This document shows, one piece after another, positions 9,483 through 18,311 of a stretch of 64,000 nt of DNA. A model generated the notes under the pieces. The model was not told where the DNA came from and made no database searches. It saw nothing but the letters and a program-made list of their open reading frames with translations. The translations under genes were made by a program, and so were the position numbers. Each line of letters starts with the position of its first letter. Position 1 is the first letter of the stretch. Origin of the DNA: Sphingomonas bacterium (GTDB taxonomy: Bacteria > Pseudomonadota > Alphaproteobacteria > Sphingomonadales > Sphingomonadaceae); the NCBI RefSeq assembly GCF_028289855.1, contig NZ_JAQGKZ010000105.1, positions 1 through 64,000 on the forward strand, written 5' to 3'.

Positions 9483-10233
9483 CCCCTTGCGCAAGATCGA
9501 CCTGATCGACACCGCGCCGGCCTTCACGCAGGCAGATGCCGACCGCCTCAACACGCGGTTCGCGGGCGTCGATACGCTGACGATGCTGCGCGCGCTGTTC
9601 GCCGACGGCACGCTTGGCAACACCGCGGTGGTGTCGTCGTTCGGTACCGAAAGCGCGGTGCTGCTCCATCTCGTCGCGCGCGCCGATCCGGCGACGCCGG
9701 TGATCTTCGTCGATACGCTGCGGATGTTCCCCGAAACGCTCGCCTATCGCGACACGCTGGTCGCGGCGTTGGGGCTGCGCGACAGCCGCACGATCACTCC
9801 CGATCCGCTCGTGCTGGCGGCCAGGGATGCGGAGCGGTTGCGCTGGTCCTTTGATCCCGACGGCTGCTGCGACATCCGCAAGGTCGAACCACTTCGCCGC
9901 GCCAAGGCCGGGCTCGACAGCTGGATTTCGGGTCGCAAGGCGTTCCAGTCGCAGACTCGCCAGAACATCGCGCGGTTCGAAGTCGAGGACGGTCGGCTGA
10001 AGGTCAATCCGCTCGGCGACCGGGTGAAAGCCGATCTGGACGCGTATTTCGCCGAACACGATCTGCCGCGCCATCCGCTCGAAGCCGATGGCTACGCATC
10101 GGTCGGCTGCCAACCATGCACGTCGAAGATCCAACCGGGCGAAGATCCCCGGGCGGGCCGCTGGCGCGGGTGGGAAAAGACCGAATGCGGGATACACGTG
10201 CCAGAAAAACCGGGCGAAGAGCCAGTGTTTTAG
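9475..10233 (+). CDS. cysH: phosphoadenylyl-/adenylyl-sulfate reductase
   Basis: SSFGTESAVLLHLVA, IFVDTLRMFPETL, CCDIRKVEPL, CQPCTSKI, RAGRWRGWEKTECGIH. Confidence 0.92.
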   Translation: MANPLRKIDLIDTAPAFTQADADRLNTRFAGVDTLTMLRALFADGTLGNTAVVSSFGTESAVLLHLVARADPATPVIFVDTLRMFPETLAYRDTLVAALGLRDSRTITPDPLVLAARDAERLRWSFDPDGCCDIRKVEPLRRAKAGLDSWISGRKAFQSQTRQNIARFEVEDGRLKVNPLGDRVKADLDAYFAEHDLPRHPLEADGYASVGCQPCTSKIQPGEDPRAGRWRGWEKTECGIHVPEKPGEEPVF

Positions 10234-11735
10234 GGCGCGGCTAAATAATTCCTGTCGAGCTCATAATTACTGAATTTCGTTATTTCGGCCTCAAAGCGAA
10301 GCTTGACCTTTCCCGTAGAGCCATGGCGTTGTTTAGCGATAATTAGCTCTGCCAAACCTTGGTGCTCTGCGAACTTTTCCGACCAAACCGCGTGTTTGGT
10401 GTGGACGTCCGCGGCGCTCGTCGGCGTCGGGTGCTCAGGCTCGCTCATCGCAAGATAATAATCCTCGCGATAAACAAAGAGCACAACGTCGGCGTCTTGC
10501 TCGATCGATCCCGATTCGCGTAGGTCGGATAGAACCGGACGCTTATCCTCTCGCTGCTCGACAGCGCGACTAAGCTGCGACAGTGCTAACACTGGCACAT
10601 TCAAGTCTTTCGCAAGTGTCTTCAGCCCACGGCTGATTTCGGAGATTTCTTGCACTCGATTATCGTTTGAACTTCGACCACTACCCTGCAAAAGCTGCAG
10701 GTAATCCACAACAATCAATCCGAGCTCGCCATTCATCCGACGTTGCATTCTTCGTACGCGGGTATGGAGCTGTCCGATCGTCAGGCCAGCTGTATCGTCT
10801 ATAAGAAGAGGCAAATCCTGAAGCTCCCCCGAAGCAGCTACAAGCTTATCCATCTCGTGTTGTTTGATGTCTCCCAAGCGGAGCCTATGCGAACTCAGCC
10901 CAGCCTGTTCAGCTAAGATGCGCGTCGCCAACTGGTCGGCGGACATTTCTAAACTAAAAAACCCGACCTTCGCACCGATACGCCGTTGGACAGCGATCTC
11001 ATCCTCAACGTCCCGCATCCAACGCTGGGCAGCATTAAATGCAATATTTGTTGCAAGCGCGGTTTTCCCCATACCTGGTCGACCGGCAAGAATAATTAGG
11101 TCTGATTTTTGCAGTCCACCCATAACAGCGTTCATGGACGTTAGCCCGGTAGTAATTCCGGACACCTTACCGCCAGAATTTAGGGCGCGATCTGCCATCG
11201 CCACCGCTTGTGTTGCCGCCTTTCCGAATGTCTTGACCGCCGCCTCGCTACCGCCATCGGCGGCGACTTTGAACAACTCCTCTTCCGCCGCCTCGATCTG
11301 ACCGCGCGGATTGACTTCTTTCGACGTGTCCATCGCCTTGTCGACCAAGCCGCGCCCGACTTCGATAAGCGTTCGCAGCATCGCCAAATCGTAAATTTGC
11401 TGCGCGAACTGCCGCGCCCCGATCATGCCCGCGCCCGATCCGGTCAACCGCGCTAGATAGCCAGGGCCGCCAAGCTCTTTCATCGCCGGATCGGCCTCGA
11501 ACATCGGCCGTAGCGTCACGGGTGTCGCATTCATGTCCCGCTCGCGTAAGCCTTTGATCGCGGCGAAGATCCGCCCATGCAGCGGCTCGAAGAAATGATC
11601 CGCGGTCAGCCGGTCGGTCTCATCGGCGATGCGGTTGTCGATCATCATCGCGCCGAGAAGCGCGGCTTCCGCCTCGACATTCTGCGGCAACGTCGGGGGT
11701 TCGGTCGTTGTGAGAGAATGAATCGCGGTCGCCAT
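10230..11735 (-). CDS. dnaB: replicative DNA helicase DnaB
   Basis: LPQNVEAEAALLGAMMIDN, LAGRPGMGKTALATNIAFNAA, VVDYLQLL, LSQLSRAVEQREDKRPVLSDLRESGSIEQDADVV. Confidence 0.95.
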   Translation of the reverse strand: MATAIHSLTTTEPPTLPQNVEAEAALLGAMMIDNRIADETDRLTADHFFEPLHGRIFAAIKGLRERDMNATPVTLRPMFEADPAMKELGGPGYLARLTGSGAGMIGARQFAQQIYDLAMLRTLIEVGRGLVDKAMDTSKEVNPRGQIEAAEEELFKVAADGGSEAAVKTFGKAATQAVAMADRALNSGGKVSGITTGLTSMNAVMGGLQKSDLIILAGRPGMGKTALATNIAFNAAQRWMRDVEDEIAVQRRIGAKVGFFSLEMSADQLATRILAEQAGLSSHRLRLGDIKQHEMDKLVAASGELQDLPLLIDDTAGLTIGQLHTRVRRMQRRMNGELGLIVVDYLQLLQGSGRSSNDNRVQEISEISRGLKTLAKDLNVPVLALSQLSRAVEQREDKRPVLSDLRESGSIEQDADVVLFVYREDYYLAMSEPEHPTPTSAADVHTKHAVWSEKFAEHQGLAELIIAKQRHGSTGKVKLRFEAEITKFSNYELDRNYLAAP

Positions 11736-11823
11736 GCCAGTCCTTCTACGCGCTCGTCGGTTTGGCTCAACCATGGTTGCGACCGGCGTTGTGCATAAAG
11801 CCGTGGACCGATAAGCGCGAAGC

Positions 11824-12306
11824 GTGGCCGATCATCGCATCAAGGAGATCAAGCTCGACGAGCGGACGATCATGTGGCGCAACGCCGATGTCGAGCAGGA
11901 ACGCCGCATCGCGATCTTCGACTTGCTGGAAGACAATAGTTTCCGGCCCGAGCGCCAATATCCTGACGATTATGCCGGCCCCTATCTACTCAACGTGGCG
12001 GTCGAGGAAGGCCGGTTGGTGCTCGACGTCGCGCGCGAGGACGGCTCGCAGCTGGAAACATTGATCCTGTCGCTCGGCACGCTCAGGCGGCCGATCAAGG
12101 ACTATTTCGCGATCTGCGATTCGTATTACGACGCAATCCGCAACGCGAGCCCGGCACAGATCGAGACGGTGGACATGGCGCGGCGCGGTGTCCACAACGA
12201 TGCCGCCGAGCTCCTCAAGGAGCGGCTGGGGGGCAAGATAGAGGTCGATTTCAACACCGCGCGGCGGCTGTTCACGCTGATCTGCGTGCTGCACATCCGG
12301 GGCTGA
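11824..12306 (+). CDS. UPF0262 family protein
   Basis: MADHRIKEIKLDERTIMWRNADVEQERRIAIFDLLEDNSFRP...; characteristic alphaproteobacterial family. Confidence 0.85.
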   Translation: MADHRIKEIKLDERTIMWRNADVEQERRIAIFDLLEDNSFRPERQYPDDYAGPYLLNVAVEEGRLVLDVAREDGSQLETLILSLGTLRRPIKDYFAICDSYYDAIRNASPAQIETVDMARRGVHNDAAELLKERLGGKIEVDFNTARRLFTLICVLHIRG

Positions 12307-12308
12307 CG

Positions 12309-12983
12309 ATGTCGCGGCGGGTTTTGCTGTGGGGCGGGCTGAGCGTCATCGCGGCGCTGTTCGCTGGCGCGCTCTATCTGTTTGCGCTGAGCTGGCGGCC
12401 ATCGACCGACATATACGACGTCCAGGGAATCGACGTGTCCGCGGCGAACGGCGCCATCGACTGGAACGCGGCCAAGGCGGCTGGCGCCAGCTTCGGCTAC
12501 ATCGCCGCCACCGACGGGGGCACGCGCGACGAACGGTTCGAGGAGAATTGGCGCGCCGCCGCCGCGGCCGATGTCAGGCGTGGCGCGGTTCATGTCTGGT
12601 CGCTTTGCCAACCCGCCGCCGATCAGGCGAACAATTTCAATACCGTGGTGCCCAAGACGGACGATTCGCTACCGCCGGCGCTATCGATGGATTTCGCGGC
12701 CGGTTGCGATGCGCGGCCCATGCGCGATGCCGTGCTGGGCGAAATCCGCCGCTTTGTCACGATGGTCGAGGCGCATACCGACCGTCCGGTGATCCTGCTC
12801 GCGTCGCGCGCGTTCGAGGCGCAGTATCGCGTCACGGAAGCGATCGACCGCCCGATATGGAGCGCGGGGAATTTCTTGTCCCCCGATTATGCCGAGCGGC
12901 CATGGCGGATGTGGCGCGCGAGCGATATGCGTCGGATCGACGGCATAAACGGGCCGGTAAACTGGGACGTGGTGGCGAAATGA
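12309..12983 (+). CDS. GH25-like lysozyme family protein, membrane-anchored/exported
   Basis: N-terminal TM/signal, GIDVSAANGAIDWNAAKAAGASFGYIAATDGG, C-terminal DGINGPVNWDVV. Confidence 0.8.
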   Translation: MSRRVLLWGGLSVIAALFAGALYLFALSWRPSTDIYDVQGIDVSAANGAIDWNAAKAAGASFGYIAATDGGTRDERFEENWRAAAAADVRRGAVHVWSLCQPAADQANNFNTVVPKTDDSLPPALSMDFAAGCDARPMRDAVLGEIRRFVTMVEAHTDRPVILLASRAFEAQYRVTEAIDRPIWSAGNFLSPDYAERPWRMWRASDMRRIDGINGPVNWDVVAK

Positions 12984-13414
12984 GCGATGCGGAACGACTG
13001 ATCGCAGCGGCGCGCACGGCGGCGGCCAACGCCTATGCGCCCTATTCGGGTTTCTCGGTCGGCGCGGCGTTGCTGATGAGCGATGGCGACGTGATCGGCG
13101 GCGCCAATTTCGAGAATGCCAGTTACGGCCTCACGCTTTGCGCGGAAACCGTCGCGACCGCCACCGCCAGCGCAGCCGGACGACTGAGGGAGATCGTCGC
13201 GGTCGGCATCGTCGGCGGGATGACGGGGAAGGACGGCATCGAGCCGGTGCTGCCCTGTGGCCGCTGCCGCCAGGTGCTCAACGAAGCCGCGCAGGTCGGT
13301 AAACGCGATCTCGCGATTTATTGCTCGGGGCTAACCGGCGGCCCGGTCGAGGAGTATCGATTGTCCGACCTGCTGCCACACGCGTTCGGCCCGGCGAGCC
13401 TCGGTCTGGCCTGA
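12980..13414 (+). CDS. cdd: cytidine deaminase
   Basis: AYAPYSGFSVGAALL, NFENASYGLTLCAETVA, PCGRCRQVLNE. Confidence 0.93.
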   Translation: MSDAERLIAAARTAAANAYAPYSGFSVGAALLMSDGDVIGGANFENASYGLTLCAETVATATASAAGRLREIVAVGIVGGMTGKDGIEPVLPCGRCRQVLNEAAQVGKRDLAIYCSGLTGGPVEEYRLSDLLPHAFGPASLGLA

Positions 13415-13501
13415 CCCGCACCGTCCACAACTTTTCGTAGGCCGTCGCCTTGCCCGCGGCGTGCCCACGCGACATCGTTGGCAAAAGGGAGCGATTGCCG
13501 A

Positions 13502-14056
13502 ATGTCCATCCTGTCCGACCGCTGGATCCGTGAGCAGGCTACCGAACACGGCATGATCGAGCCGTTCGTCGAGGCGCAGCGCCGCGAAGGGTGCATTTCC
13601 TACGGCCTGTCCTCCTACGGCTATGACGCGCGCGTCGCCGACGAGTTCAAGATCTTCACCAATATCGACAGCGCGGTGGTCGATCCCAAGAATTTCTCCG
13701 ACAACAGCTTCGTCGATCGCAAGACCGATTGCTGCATCATCCCGCCCAACAGCTTTGCGCTGGCGCGGACGGTCGAATATTTCCGCGTACCGCGCGACGT
13801 GCTGGTGATCTGTCTCGGCAAATCGACCTATGCGCGTTGCGGGATCATCGTCAATGTGACCCCGCTGGAGCCCGAATGGGAGGGGCACGTCACGCTCGAA
13901 TTTTCGAACACGACGCCGCTACCGGCCAAGATCTACGCAAATGAGGGGGCGTGCCAGTTCCTGTTCCTCCAGGGCAACGAGCCGTGCGAGACGAGTTATG
14001 CCGATCGCGCCGGTAAATATATGGGCCAGCGCGGAGTGACGCTGCCGAAACTCTGA
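13502..14056 (+). CDS. dcd: dCTP deaminase
   Basis: [72 protein letters not shown]. Confidence 0.95.
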   Translation: MSILSDRWIREQATEHGMIEPFVEAQRREGCISYGLSSYGYDARVADEFKIFTNIDSAVVDPKNFSDNSFVDRKTDCCIIPPNSFALARTVEYFRVPRDVLVICLGKSTYARCGIIVNVTPLEPEWEGHVTLEFSNTTPLPAKIYANEGACQFLFLQGNEPCETSYADRAGKYMGQRGVTLPKL

Positions 14057-14057
14057 G

Positions 14058-14156
14058 GTCGGGTCAGCGGATTAGCGGTCGCTAATCCGCGTCGCGGGCC
14101 CGACCACGGCCAGCCTCGCACCTACGAGGCCTGACGACGCGGCTTTGCCGCGGCGC
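14058..14156. repeat. multi-hairpin dispersed repeat, copy 1
   Basis: gcggattagcg-gt-cgctaatccgc (14067-14090), gcctcg/cgaggc stem, and cgcggc-ttt-gccgcg; reverse complement shares a 25-bp block cgccgcggcaaagccgcgtcgtcag with 53211 onward. Confidence 0.65.
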
Positions 14157-14189
14157 GATGGATCACCAGCCACACCTCATCGCCAAACG

Positions 14190-14221
14190 AAAAGGGCGGC
14201 CGCTCGCGCGACCGCCCTTTT
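14190..14221. terminator. bidirectional intrinsic terminator between dcd and exbD
   Basis: Perfect 10-bp stem aaaagggcgg...ccgccctttt, 12-nt loop, between convergent genes. Confidence 0.8.
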
Positions 14222-14246
14222 GCCAACCCGGTGCTGAACGACAGCG

Positions 14247-14675
14247 TCAGAATTCGTTCGCGTAATATTCGTTGCCGATGAAGCCGAGCTTGGTGATGCC
14301 CGAGCGCTTGATCACCGCGAGCACGTCGTCGATCTTGCCATACCGCGCATCGGGCGACGGCTGGAAGTGCAGTTCGGGCTCGGGGACGATTGCTTTGGTC
14401 GCCTCGAGAAACTGCGCCAATTGCTCATCGCTCGTGATCTCCGTGCCTTTCCACGTCATCCGGTCATCGGCATAGATGATGATCTTGTTCTTCTGCGGCT
14501 CGACCGCCGGTTGCGGCTGATTGGAATTGACCGGCAGGTCGACCTTCACCGCATGCGTCTGGGCCGGGATCGTCATGATGAACAGGATGAGGAGCACCAA
14601 CAGGACGTCGATCATCGGCGTCATGTTCAAGTCCATCATCGGCGAGCCATCGTCCTTGCCGCCACTCATTGCCAT
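14247..14675 (-). CDS. exbD: ExbD/TolR family biopolymer transporter (second copy)
   Basis: MMDLNMTPMIDVLLVLLILFIMTIPAQTHAVKVDLP. Confidence 0.9.
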   Translation of the reverse strand: MAMSGGKDDGSPMMDLNMTPMIDVLLVLLILFIMTIPAQTHAVKVDLPVNSNQPQPAVEPQKNKIIIYADDRMTWKGTEITSDEQLAQFLEATKAIVPEPELHFQPSPDARYGKIDDVLAVIKRSGITKLGFIGNEYYANEF

Positions 14676-14704
14676 GATTCAAAACTCCGTAATATCGCTG
14701 GCGG

Positions 14705-15175
14705 TCAGGATTTGGGCGGCGGCTGCGAGATGAAGCCGACCTTGATGAACCCTGCGCTCTGCATCGTGTAGATCGCGCCGCCGACACATTTGTACGGCAC
14801 ATCGACGTCGCCACGAATATGGACCTCCGGAATCTTTTCCGGGTCGATCGGACCGGCTGCCTTCAGCCGTTCGATGTCCGCGTCCATCTTCTTCTTGGCT
14901 TTGTCGTGCAGTTCCTGGTGACCCATCCGGGTCATGCCCCAATAAACCGCGCATTGGCCCTTGTCGTCCTTGGTGATCGACAGCGAGACGTTTTCGGGCT
15001 TGGTCGTCGTCGGGTCGTACTTCACATCGGGCAGCTTCAGCTTGATGTTCTGAACCACCACGGGAACGGCGATGAGGAAGATGATGAGCATCACCAACAT
15101 CACGTCGACCAGCGGCGTGGTGTTGATGTCCGACATCGGTGTATCGTCGGAGCCACCTCCGGAACTGAACGCCAT
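14705..15175 (-). CDS. exbD: ExbD/TolR family biopolymer transporter (first copy)
   Basis: MSDINTTPLVDVMLVMLIIFLIAVPVVVQNIKLKLP. Confidence 0.9.
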   Translation of the reverse strand: MAFSSGGGSDDTPMSDINTTPLVDVMLVMLIIFLIAVPVVVQNIKLKLPDVKYDPTTTKPENVSLSITKDDKGQCAVYWGMTRMGHQELHDKAKKKMDADIERLKAAGPIDPEKIPEVHIRGDVDVPYKCVGGAIYTMQSAGFIKVGFISQPPPKS

Positions 15176-15223
15176 TGAGCAATCCTATCCTTAACTTCGG
15201 CTACCCACGGCAATGCGCCGGGG

Positions 15224-15268
15224 GGCAGGCGGGACGGAGCCGTTCAACTCCGTCCCGTATCGTCTGCC
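15224..15268 (-). promoter_or_regulatory. exbB-exbD intercistronic hairpin
   Basis: cgggacggag-ccgttcaa-ctccgtcccg perfect 10-bp stem, extended by ggcag/ctgcc; directly after the exbB stop codon. Confidence 0.55.
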
Positions 15269-16063
15269 TTACGACTTGATCGGCACGCCGCCGGTCTGGC
15301 CGGCCGTGGTGGTCGCGACGGGCTTGGCCGCCGGAGCGGACCCAGCAGCCTTGCGCGCTGCCGCCGGCCGCACTGCACCGTTCGACGCGAGGTAACCGAG
15401 CACGTCGGTCGAGAAGGCACTGAGGTCTTCCGCGATCGATTTGTTGCGGCGCTGCAGCCAGTTGTATGCGAGCACCGCCGGAACCGCGACGACCAGACCG
15501 AACGCGGTCATGATCAGCGCCTCGCCGACCGGGCCGGCGACCTTGTCGATCGATGCCTGACCGGCCTGGCCGATGTTGATCAGCGCGCGATAGATGCCGA
15601 GCACCGTACCGAACAGCCCGATGAACGGCGCGGTCGCGCCGACCGTCGCGAGGAAGGCGAGACCCCCGCCCAATTGCGAGTTGATCGAGTCTTCCGAGCG
15701 GCGCAGCGAGCCGTGCAGCCAGTCATGCGCCTCGACCGGATCGGTCAGCCGACCGTGCAGTTCCTGCGCGGCGAGACCGTCATCGACAAGCTGCTTGTAG
15801 GCCGAGTTCTTCTCGAGCTTGGCGGCGCCTTCGCGCAGCGAGTTCGCGTTCCAGAAGCTGGCTTTAACGCGGCGGGCCTGGTTCATGATCTTCTGCTGCT
15901 CGAACAGCTTGGTGAACATGATGTAGAGCGAGAAGAACAGCATGATCGTCAGAATGCCGGCCACGGTCCACGAGATGAAACCGCCCTGCTGGAGGGCGTT
16001 CATCACGCCGAACTGTTCTTGAGCGCCTCCCGAGGCGCCGGAATTAAGGATGGAAATGCTCAT
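15269..16063 (-). CDS. exbB: MotA/TolQ/ExbB proton channel family protein
   Basis: GGLAFLATVGATAPFIGLFGTVLGIYRALINIGQAGQASIDKVAGPVGEALIMTAFGLVVAVPAVLAYN. Confidence 0.93.
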   Translation of the reverse strand: MSISILNSGASGGAQEQFGVMNALQQGGFISWTVAGILTIMLFFSLYIMFTKLFEQQKIMNQARRVKASFWNANSLREGAAKLEKNSAYKQLVDDGLAAQELHGRLTDPVEAHDWLHGSLRRSEDSINSQLGGGLAFLATVGATAPFIGLFGTVLGIYRALINIGQAGQASIDKVAGPVGEALIMTAFGLVVAVPAVLAYNWLQRRNKSIAEDLSAFSTDVLGYLASNGAVRPAAARKAAGSAPAAKPVATTTAGQTGGVPIKS

Positions 16064-16133
16064 TCGATGCTTCCTCTTTAGATCGTCCGGATAATACGGC
16101 GCCGACGGCCAAGCCGCCGGACGCCGGCTTTAA

Positions 16134-16799
16134 TTAATCACCATCTTTCAGCACCCACCGGGTACTGATCGGCCAGGAATAGGCCTGCGGCGTCCCGTCA
16201 GAGTCCTTTTGGACTATGAAGCGGCCACGACGCGTCGCCAGACTGCACGTCGTATTGTCGAGATCGGAATTGCCGCTCGATGCGGTAACCCGGCACCCGG
16301 CAACACGGCCGGACGTATCGATGTTCAACAACACCGCGACTCGACCCGACGCATTGGCGCGCTTGGCTGCCGCCGGGAAATCCTCATCGGTGAACCAGCC
16401 ACCCGGATTGCCCTTCGGACCACCCTTCACACCAATTGCCTTCGGCACCGGCGCGGTGGGCTGGGGCGGAATGGTGGGCGGCGGCGGCGTGACGACCATC
16501 GGCGCCGGCGGCACGTAGGGCGCGACGTACGGCGTCGGTACCGGCGAATTGAACACCGGCGGCGCGGTCGGCGGCGGCGGCAGGTTCGGCTGATCCGGCG
16601 GCGGCGGCGGCGGCTTGTCAGGCGGCGGCGGTGGCGGTGGTGGTGCCACGTCGAAGGTATTCAGCTTTTCACTGATCTTCTTGGCGACGCTCGACGCCAA
16701 GCCGGTCACGAATGCGTAGCCAAATGCCGCAACGATGATCGAACAGATAACGATCGCTACGATGCGGCTGCCACTAGTATCACGATCAGCATATGCCAT
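16134..16799 (-). CDS. tonB: energy transducer TonB
   Basis: Single N-terminal TM, long Pro-rich spacer (PPPPPPPPDKPPPPPPDQPNLPPPP), C-terminal FPAAAKRANASGRVAVLLNIDTSGRVAGCRV. Confidence 0.88.
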   Translation of the reverse strand: MAYADRDTSGSRIVAIVICSIIVAAFGYAFVTGLASSVAKKISEKLNTFDVAPPPPPPPPDKPPPPPPDQPNLPPPPTAPPVFNSPVPTPYVAPYVPPAPMVVTPPPPTIPPQPTAPVPKAIGVKGGPKGNPGGWFTDEDFPAAAKRANASGRVAVLLNIDTSGRVAGCRVTASSGNSDLDNTTCSLATRRGRFIVQKDSDGTPQAYSWPISTRWVLKDGD

Positions 16800-17013
16800 T
16801 CAGAAACCCAACTCCCTCATCCGACCCACATGCTACCGACCGTTAACGGCCCGGCAACGAACCCTTCGGCTAGCGCCGGATCGGGTAGAACGCGAGTCTC
16901 TATCGCCACGTTAGGACCGACGCAAACGCTTTGTCGGACGCAACAAACGTACAATCGCACCGTGGCAGAATTATTTCTGTTTAGGAACGATCGCTTCCAC
17001 TAACCCTTTCGGT

Positions 17014-17844
17014 ATGTCGAGTGTTCCCATCTGGCGATTCTGTGTCGCATTCGCCCTTGCCGCACCTTTCCCCGCCATTGCCGGCCCCGGCACGACGATC
17101 CCGGCGCCTGCCCCCACGTACCGGTACGCCGACGTCGCCGATTTGACGCTGAAGGCGCCGATGGTGATCGTCGCCACCGTTCGCGACGCCGCCCGAATCA
17201 AGGGCGCTGAAGCGGCGAAGGTTGCGCCCGGTTATGTGCGCTTGTACCTGACCGTGGATGTCGTCGCGCTGATCCGCGGACCCGGTGCGGTGCCGCCACA
17301 GCTCGGCTATCTTTATGATGCCAAACTGGATTCGCGCGGGCAGGCGCCCAAGCTGAAGAAGCAGCGCGTGTTGCTGTTCGCGCGTCCGGTCGCGAGCGCG
17401 GCCGATCAGGTGCAATTGATATCGGACGGCGCGCAACTGGCCTGGAGTCCCCCGACCGAGGCGACGACGCGGCGAATCGCAACCGACGTCGTGGCCTCCG
17501 ATTCGCCCCCGGCGATCGCCGGCATCTCTAACGCGTTCCACGCCGCGGGATCGCTGCCCGGCGAAGGCGAGACTCAGATTTTCCTCAAGACCGAGGGCCA
17601 TCCGATTTCGCTGTCGATCATCCGCAAGCAGGATCAGAGCCCGGTCTGGACGGTCTCGCTGAGCGAGGTGGTCGACAATGCCTTGCCCCCGCCGCAGCGC
17701 GACACGTTTTTATGGTACCGTCTGGCTTGCGGCCTGCCCCGCGAGCTGCCGGCGGATATTTTGTCGGGGCTCGACCCGTCCGATTCGGCCGCGATTCGCG
17801 ATGATTATGCGCTGGTGAAAACGGGACTGGGCGCCTGCCGCTAG
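17014..17844 (+). CDS. conserved hypothetical exported protein
   Basis: Signal peptide MSSVPIWRFCVAFALAAPFPAIAGPG; 276-aa coding-like ORF; no family recognised. Confidence 0.65.
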   Translation: MSSVPIWRFCVAFALAAPFPAIAGPGTTIPAPAPTYRYADVADLTLKAPMVIVATVRDAARIKGAEAAKVAPGYVRLYLTVDVVALIRGPGAVPPQLGYLYDAKLDSRGQAPKLKKQRVLLFARPVASAADQVQLISDGAQLAWSPPTEATTRRIATDVVASDSPPAIAGISNAFHAAGSLPGEGETQIFLKTEGHPISLSIIRKQDQSPVWTVSLSEVVDNALPPPQRDTFLWYRLACGLPRELPADILSGLDPSDSAAIRDDYALVKTGLGACR

Positions 17845-18212
17845 CGGCGGTTTCTAACCAGCGTGATCCCGATCGCTTCGCCCGCCTCGGCGATCGCCAG
17901 TTTGACGATCTTGACCTCGACCCGCGCGACTCGCTTGTCCTGCAGGAACAGCGTCTCGCAGATATGCTCGGCGACCGCCTCGACCAGCTTGAAATGCACC
18001 CCCGGCGGCAACGCGGTCGTTGCGGCGTGTTTGAGGTCGAGATAGTTTTTCGACGCGGTCAGCGGCGTGTCGGGATCGAATCGGCCGGGCAGGTCGAGAT
18101 CGACCGTCACCGACATCCTGAGCGGCTGCGGCAGGTGCGTTTCCTCGGAATAGATCCCCGTCAGCACCATGACCTCCAGGTCGTGGACATGCAGTTGCAG
18201 GCGATCGGTCAT
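17841..18212 (-). CDS. folB: dihydroneopterin aldolase-like protein (FolB)
   Basis: MTDRLQLHVHDLEVMVLTGIYSEETHLPQPLRMSVTVDLDLPG...VEAVAEHICETLFLQ. Confidence 0.78.
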   Translation of the reverse strand: MTDRLQLHVHDLEVMVLTGIYSEETHLPQPLRMSVTVDLDLPGRFDPDTPLTASKNYLDLKHAATTALPPGVHFKLVEAVAEHICETLFLQDKRVARVEVKIVKLAIAEAGEAIGITLVRNRR

Positions 18213-18311
18213 CGCGCGCGCCCTGCCCGTCCTGCTCTCGGCGATCAAGCCCCGCTTGCAATGGCGCGCATTGCCGGTACGACCCCGCGCCCCTGATCCG
18301 AAGGATAGAAT

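Noticed and set aside
16560-16660. GGCGGCGG-rich tract considered as a microsatellite or repeat array
   Set aside because: It encodes the TonB proline-rich periplasmic spacer and is explained by that.
14247-16799. Two adjacent exbD paralogues considered as a novel system
   Set aside because: tonB-exbB-exbD-exbD order is a familiar arrangement in sphingomonads and xanthomonads; only the intercistronic hairpin was kept.
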